Below are positions 57,951-64,000 of a DNA stretch of 64,000 nucleotides, one piece after another. Numbering within the stretch: position 1 is the stretch's first letter; each line of letters opens with the position of its first letter. The notes below the pieces were generated by a model. That model saw only the letters and a program-made list of their open reading frames with translations, searched no databases and was not told the DNA's origin. The stretch is taken from contig PUQB01000164.1 of the NCBI GenBank assembly GCA_003024785.1, forward strand, positions 376,066-440,065. Reading direction: 5' to 3'. Made by a program: the position numbers and the translations under genes. The DNA comes from Selaginella tamariscina (lineage: Eukaryota > Streptophyta > Lycopodiopsida > Selaginellales > Selaginellaceae).

Positions 57951-58592
57951 AAATTATGTCAATAAAAATATATACACCTGATCAATAATTTACATAAAAT
58001 TATAATTTAGACATGGCCATGCTTGTGTTATACTTATAATTTATATGTATCTTAATTCATTTAAATTTATTGTTTCTCACTAAATAATATAAATATTACT
58101 TTTTTAAACAAGTTTTAAGGCAAATTAAGCAACATTACTAACCCCATTCGAATTTTTTTTTTTGACTCCATATATCTTAACTATATAAGTGTCGGTTTCA
58201 TCTCTAATTGGAACTTTGACTTTAACTATGTTATTTCATACATATTACTATATAAACCTTACATAGTATTGAAAAGTTGTAACTTCAATTAGAGTCTTGA
58301 GAATGTATTTCCATTTTTCATGTATATACTTCAAAAAGATAGTGTAACTATAGCCTACTTAGTTGTGGTTCCTAGTTTGCACAAGTCCTCCATTTTCTTT
58401 AGCCTATGTTTAATAAGCCATATATATATATATATAGATATAAAGACTTGTTAAATCATCTTTCAAAAAGTTTTGAAAAATGATTTAATAACGAGTTTAA
58501 AAGGAGCGTAAACACATTATTGAGGATTTTGTACAAAGCTATTGCACACTATGTTCAACACGTATATATGTAAATTTTCAAAGAGTACATAA

Positions 58593-58959
58593 TGTCAAGC
58601 CACGATCCAAGAACAAAGAAGCTTGACTCAGGAAAAGGACAAGAGCTAGGAACAATACAAGAGCAGGATAAGAATTAGGAACAAAATAAGAACAAGAGGC
58701 AAGGAGCAAGACAAGTACAAGACAAGAATGATCGTAGAATGACTGGTGTTGATAGTAATTGATTGTACAATAATTAGGTCAGAGCTTTTATGTTCACAAC
58801 TCCAAGAGCTAATCTAGGCAAGAGCTAATCTAGTCATGAGCCAAAAATAGTGTCCCTTATCATGTAGGTATATCCTGTAGGCATCTTCTGTAGGCATATC
58901 CTGTAGGTATATCCTGTATTCCATATCCTATATCTTGTATCATGTATCGGGTTGTGACA
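58593..58959 (-). repeat. 3' LTR of C3 (367 bp)
   Basis: On the minus strand begins TGTCACAACCCGATACA at 58959 and ends GTGGCTTGACA at 58593. It has the same CAGGATAT-type U3 repeats as C1, and a purine-rich tract (GGGAGGAAGTAC) precedes it. Confidence 0.88.
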
Positions 58960-58999
58960 GTACTTCCTCCCTAAGAACGAGTTCCACGAGTCCTGGGAC

Positions 59000-60400
59000 C
59001 TGCTTTTGCAGGATAACGCCGATGAATGCAGCAACCTTGAAAGAAGCATGGAGTAAGTTGGATGCAGGTTCCCAAGTGTGATCGGTAGGCAAATAACCTT
59101 TTCAATCTACCAAGTATTGAAGTTGACGGCGATGAAGATGAAAATCAAGGATGGCTGCAACTTCGTACTCAGGTTCATCGTCAATGACCACAAGAGGGAA
59201 GGAGAAGAAGCACAACCAGGAAAAGAAGAAGGATGATATGGTTCCAACAAAAGGTGTGAAACACAGGATGAAGTTTCACTATAGATGGTAACTCTAGTCG
59301 GAAAGTTACAAGATTAACCTCAGCCGCAATCTTATAAGGGCCCAATCGTTAAAAATCCAACTTAGAAGAAGGCATTGGTTGCAAATATGCTGACAAAGAA
59401 GCCACACAAGATTACCAATCTTGTATGCAGGTGTCGGCTGACGATGAGCATCAGCATGAAGCTTGTATCATTTCTGTGCAGATCATCCTCTACCTGGCGA
59501 AGATGCTGGAGATGATCATGTATTGTAGGGCAGAAGAAGGGAGAAGTAGGAGGAGCAAAGTCAAAACGTGGATGGTAGCTTCTAAGAGCGAAGAAAGGTG
59601 TCTAGCCTGTAGATGCGTGAACAGAGTTGTTGTAAGCAAACTTCACCATAGGAAGAAGGTCCAACCAGTGTACTATTGGTAACTGATGAAGCAGCAAAGA
59701 TATTGCTCCAAGGTCTGAATTGTGCGTTCTAACTGCCATCAATTTGTGGATGATATCCTGAAGAAAGATCCGCTTTAACTTGTAGACTCTGGAGAGCTCT
59801 CGCCAAATCTGGATATGAATTGTGGGCCTCGATTAAAAAACAATGCTCTCAGGAAGACCATGATGTCGGAACACTTTGCGGATCACCAACTCAGCAATTG
59901 TCTGGCCTATAGCCATCTTGTTATATGGTAAGAAATAAGTCTGTTTGGTGAAATGGTCAACCACCACAAGAACTGCATCAAATCCACGAGGAGGAAGATC
60001 TGTGAGGGAAATCCATAAAATGGATCTCCAAGGAGCAGAGGGAACATGAAGAGGATGAAGAAGACCAGAGGGCATGTGACGAGGCATCTTCGACCTGTTG
60101 CAGGTTTACAACTTCGTACAAACTTTTCCACAAAACTTCGCAACCCAGACCACCAATAGTTGCGAGTCACCAACTCAACTGTCTTGGCCACACCAAAATG
60201 TCCTATAGCCGAGGTATCATGACAATCCTGTACCACATGAGTTCTATAAACACCAACATAAATGTACAGGAGACCTTTCTGGTACATGAGTTCCATCCTG
60301 TATGGCAAACAACCTATAGTTTGTACGGGAACTGGAGAAAGAAGAACTTGCGATGTCAGGACTAATGTGTGAGAACACATTCTTTGCCAAGTCGTCTGTA
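59000..60400 (-). pseudogene. C3 integrase and chromodomain remnant
   Basis: Integrase zinc-binding and early core parts lie at 59830-60400 (LVTRNYWWSGLRSFVEKFVR, then PRHMPSGLLHPLHVPSAPWR, and GFDAVLVVVDHFTKQTYFLP). The rest of the core runs to about 59400. The chromodomain segment, parallel to C1 4245-4580, is at about 59000-59340. Broken. Confidence 0.78.
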
Positions 60401-60599
60401 GCCAATTGCAAACGAATGTCCTATAGAAGTGTTGAATCTGCTGGAGCCTGATGAACATGTAGTCCACAAGCTGAAATCGATCAGGACCCAACAACACTTA
60501 CTTTTGACAGTCATATGCAGGATCACCCGGGATTGGTGCAAGGTAAGAGCGCCTAGACAATGCATCCGCTTTGCCATTCTAAAAACCAGGCCTATAGAC

Positions 60600-61860
60600 G
60601 ATGACAAAATCAAACATGATAGGAATTCCTCCCACCTGCTTGTTCGTCGACTGAGAACTTGAGCTGTTTGAAAAAACTCTAGGTCTTGTGATATGTAAGA
60701 ACTTGTACAAGATGCGCAGCACCTTCCAGGAAGTGCCACCCTCCTCGAACGAATCCACAATGGCCTTGAGTTCCTTGTCATGAATCTCATAATTAATCTC
60801 CGCCGAAAGGAACTTACGAGAGTGAAAGCTACAGGATGGAGTAATTTGTCTTCTCCAACTTGTGATAGGATAGAACCTATTGCAAAGTTCAAAGCATCTG
60901 CTTCAACGAAGAAGGGACGAGAAAGGATCATAATGTGCTAAAATTGGAGCTGTTGTGCGTCCTTGAGTGCTGTGAATGCATGTTCGCCTTATTGGACCAA
61001 GAGAAATCCTCTGTGCGCTTGGTGAGTTCTGTGATGGAAGTACACACTTGGAGAAGTCCTATATGAATCGCCTCTAGAAGTTTGCAAAAGCTAAGGAAAA
61101 CATTTATACGTCTCGTACAGACTTGGGCCTCTCCCACTCCACGATAGTCTTCACCTTGTGCATGTCCATGGAAAGGCCAGCATAAGAGACAATGTAGCCC
61201 AAGAACTTCATAGTATCCCTGTTGAAAAAACTTCTCCAACTTCGCATACAGGCCATACTCGCGAAGCTTTTGTAAAACTAGTTATACATGCTTGTCATGT
61301 GCCGCCTGGTCCTTGGGAAAATCAAAATGTCATCGAGGTAAATCACCAAAAATTGGTCCAAAAAGTCGCGAAAGATGTTATTCACCATGTGTTCGAATAT
61401 GGCTGGGGCATTAGTAAGTCCGAAAGGCATCACCGTGTACTCGAAAATGTCCATACCTTGTATGAAAGGCAATCTTCCATTCATCACCTGAATGAATCTG
61501 TACAAGATTGTAGGCCCCTCGTAAGTCGATCTTTGTGAACACCTTTGCTCCTCCTAGCCGATCAAGAGTTCCAGGATTAATGACAATGGGTATCGGTTCT
61601 GGATGGTGACTTGATTCAAAACCCATGTAGTCCACAACCAAACGCAAACTCCCATCTTTCTTCTTGACAAAGAAGATAGGTGCTCCTGCAGGGGACTTTG
61701 AGTGACGAATGAAGCCGGATGCCAAGTTGTCCTCGATGTACTGGCGAAGAACCTCCAATTCAATAGGTGATAGTGCATAAATCGTCCAAACAGTGACGTC
61801 TTCCCTTTTGCAAGATCGATAGGACAGTCGTAGGACCTGTGAATAGGAAGAACTATAGCC
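60600..61860 (-). pseudogene. C3 reverse transcriptase and RNase H remnant
   Basis: [42 protein letters not shown] (61750-61640), later [17 protein letters not shown] and [12 protein letters not shown] with the catalytic YLDD (about 61320-61360). RNase H: RPFFVEADALNFAIGSILSQ near 60860-60920. Broken. Confidence 0.83.
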
Positions 61861-62489
61861 TTGTGCTTATCAAAACGTCTTGAAAGGGGTGATACTTGGA
61901 TGACAAGGAAGAAGTAAAAGGAGGAGAAGGGGATTGAAAAACAAGAGAGTCAAATACATGAAAGATAGAAGAGGACGTAGGAGTTACTTGAAAAGCAAAG
62001 AGATGAAAAGAAGCAAGATCAGTGGCAAGTTCATGCATAGTAGTGGTAAGAACTCGAAGAGGAGAAGGAGGGAGCTATGAATGAAAAAAAAAAGAATGAT
62101 GAAAAGAGGCAGGATTGGGGAAAACCTGTCGGATGTTGACGAATGTACAGGATTGGAAGAATCCTGTACAGAAGTCTGTGAATGCACAGGAGTGAGGAGA
62201 GCCTGCGAATGTGCTGACGAAATGACATGAGGTGGATCCTGTTGAAGAGGAACCTTCAACATTGATACAGGATTGGAAGAACCATGTACAGGAATCCATG
62301 AACTTATAGGAGTGAAGAGAGCCTATGGATGAGGTGAATCCTGTCAAGGAGGAATCTTCAACACTGATACATGAACAGGCACGGTTAATCCTATAGCTTG
62401 TACTGCCTCAGACACTAAGGTCATATCCTGCACGCAAGAAGGTACAGGATTGATCCTGGCTACTGAAGAGGAAACGTAAACGTCCTAAA

Positions 62490-62854
62490 CCTCCAGTCGA
62501 TCTGAGGATTTGCAACCACGAACCATAGCATGCCCAAAATGATGGGAGTCGTCTGTGTCTTGATTAAGTTGAAGGAAATCGAACAGTGAATGCACCATGA
62601 GTGCAAGAGAGAGTGTGGTAGCATGGGTAACTATGCCAGAAACAATCAGATGACCATTTACAACCTCTACAGGAACTGCACGCTTCAACTTCACCACCGA
62701 ATGTCATCCTGAGTTGTAAAAGTTCATCCATGAAGCATGCATTTGCACCAGTGTCTAATAGGGTAAACTCCTTGAGCTCTCGATCGTTGAGGCGAATGCA
62801 TAGAGGAAACTTAAAGTGATGGGATGGTATGAGTAGCACCAATGGAGCCTGCAC
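62490..62854 (-). pseudogene. C3 aspartic protease remnant
   Basis: FTLLDTGANACFMDE (about 62730-62770) gives the DTG active site, preceded by LCIRLNDRELKEF. The repeated Pro/Ser spacer lies between it and RT (about 62100-62400). Broken. Confidence 0.8.
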
Positions 62855-62869
62855 CTACATCCAACTTCG

Positions 62870-63836
62870 CGGTTCCTAGATGAAGTGGACATTGAACTTC
62901 AGCTTCAACTTCACGCGTCTTGAATTTCCTGATTTTAATAGGACATTCTCCCATCTTGTGTCCTGCTTCACCACAATACAAGCATAAGTTCTTACCACGA
63001 CAACGTTGCTTCTCAGCATCTGAAAGTGGGCCACGCTTGTATTTGTCAACCTCCATAGGAACTACTTCAGAAGGTGTCGTAGGAACATGTGCTACAGCAT
63101 AGGATTGGCTTGCAGGAACTGATGACGGGATTTTTCTTGATGACACTCGAACAAACGGTTGTCACAGCGAACGGCATGTTGCATGATCTCCGCTAAGGTT
63201 TGGGCATCTGGTAACATAAGGAGAAAGTCCTTCACGTCACCCTTAACCCAAAATGGAAGTGTTCGATCAATGTAGTCTTGTCCCATGGAATGTTCGTGCA
63301 AAGTTGCTGAAATTTGGATGCATAAACGGAAGCTGGTCGGAATCCTTGTGTGAGCTTCCTTAACTTTGTGCATGCGAAACGGTAGTTATTGGGATTTCCA
63401 AAGCAGGCTTCAAAGGCAGCCACAAATCCTTCAAAGTCTTCCATCAATGGGTCGTCAAGTTCCAGCAAAGGGGCAACCCAGCCCATGGAGATCCAACTAG
63501 TAAGGATGCCAAAAGGTCAACCTTTTGTGCATCAGTCGAGTAGCGGCGTGGTTGCATGTGAATCAAAAGCTTGATCTGATTTAGGAAACCTTGGAAATCA
63601 GCACGATTGCCACTGAACTTCTCTGGCATGCTGATCTTTGGTTCTAAAGAAGAGTTCAATGAAAAGGAAACCACGGATGCTTGAGAGAGAACCTGCGTAG
63701 CAGCCTTGGAGAATGCATCAGCAGCTGCATGTGCCGCGTTGGTGGAACCTTGCAGATTTGTGACCACTTGGAGCAAAGTGGCCAGCTCATGAAGTAACAT
63801 TTGGTGCTCGCGTTGAAATTGCTCAAAATCTGTCAT
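62870..63836 (-). pseudogene. C3 gag remnant, best preserved of the family
   Basis: Start MTDFEQFQREHQMLLHELAT at 63836, with a helical Ala-rich stretch after it. NRADFQGFLNQIKLLIHMQP and RYSTDAQKVDLLASLLVGSP follow (63540-63640). DPLMEDFEGFVAAFEACFGN and TRIPTSFRLCIQISATLHEH lie at about 63290-63450. A complete CCHC knuckle, CLYCGEAGHKMGEC, is at 62943-62984. Broken by a few breaks. Confidence 0.85.
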
Positions 63837-63932
63837 GATTCGTGAAAGAAGAAGAAGAAAAGCAAGGGAGAAAAACTAAGAAAAAAAAAAGTAACTGAAA
63901 ATTAGGGGCTATGAAAGCAGTTACTATTAAAC

Positions 63933-64000
63933 TGTCAAGCCACGATCCAAAAACAAGGAAGCTTGACTCAGGAACAGGACAAGAGCAAGACAAAAACTAG
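63933..64000 (-). repeat. 5' LTR of C3, inner end only
   Basis: The minus strand ends TTGGATCGTGGCTTGACA at 63933, as in C1 and C2. The rest lies beyond the window. Confidence 0.85.

Larger units (their letters stand above)
58593..64000 (-). mobile_element. C3: chromodomain element, cut by the window edge in its 5' LTR
   Basis: 3' LTR 58593-58959 and the inner end of the 5' LTR from 63933 enclose all parts of the C family on the minus strand. The element is co-linear with C1. The left flank is CATAA (58588-58592); its partner lies beyond the window. Broken in many places, though gag and protease are better kept than in C1. Confidence 0.9.

Overview
The window is a stretch of plant nuclear DNA, nearly all of it retrotransposon. 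Evidence for a land plant: Ty3/gypsy elements of plant types (chromodomain elements, Tat/Athila-like elements with a DGG protease), a LINE relic, and two copies of a jacalin-aerolysin (natterin-like) gene split by a short GT-AG intron. No bacterial-type operon, tRNA, rRNA or CRISPR was seen. The species cannot be fixed from the sequence. No clearly working host gene was found.

Left part. 1-2571 is the 5' end of a minus-strand Ty3/gypsy element (LTR, primer site, gag) that runs off the left edge. 2572-3802 holds two diverged minisatellite blocks. 3803-9556 is a full-length minus-strand chromodomain element (C1) with a perfect TACTA target duplication; it sits beside a LINE reverse-transcriptase relic (9562-10067). 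10073-20204 is a full-length, GC-rich Tat-like element (G) with two 681-bp LTRs, a perfect GTTTG target duplication and an unrecognised extra coding region after integrase. 20210-24784 is AT-rich and mostly unassignable.

Centre. Two arms of an inverted duplication (24785-26640 and 55103-56831) each carry a jacalin-aerolysin gene fossil, head to head. Between them lies a nest of elements. A2 (starts 26840, plus) carries B (28152-40785, minus, TSD GACCC) inside its 5' LTR. B's own 5' LTR carries C2 (35961-about 40727, plus), cut short at its 3' end. A2's internal region carries D (41847-53273, plus, very short LTRs), whose integrase is interrupted by A (45620-52348, plus). A and A2 have long LTRs, a primer site and, in A, a polypurine tract, but little or no coding capacity. 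Their LTR and leader match those of the coding element at 1-2571, so they look like non-coding (LARD-type) passengers of that family. A relic related to G (F, 53951-about 54350) ends the nest.

Right part. 56832-57820 is a 5'-truncated chromodomain element (E) with a 383-bp 3' LTR, joined directly to the end of the right duplication arm. 57821-58592 is AT-rich with a 55-bp tandem duplication. 58593-64000 is a third chromodomain element (C3, minus), cut by the window edge inside its 5' LTR.

All coding remnants of the LTR elements and both aerolysin genes are treated as fossils: families, parts and extents are given, not the individual lesions. Coordinates of LTR ends and target duplications were read directly; inner domain limits are approximate.
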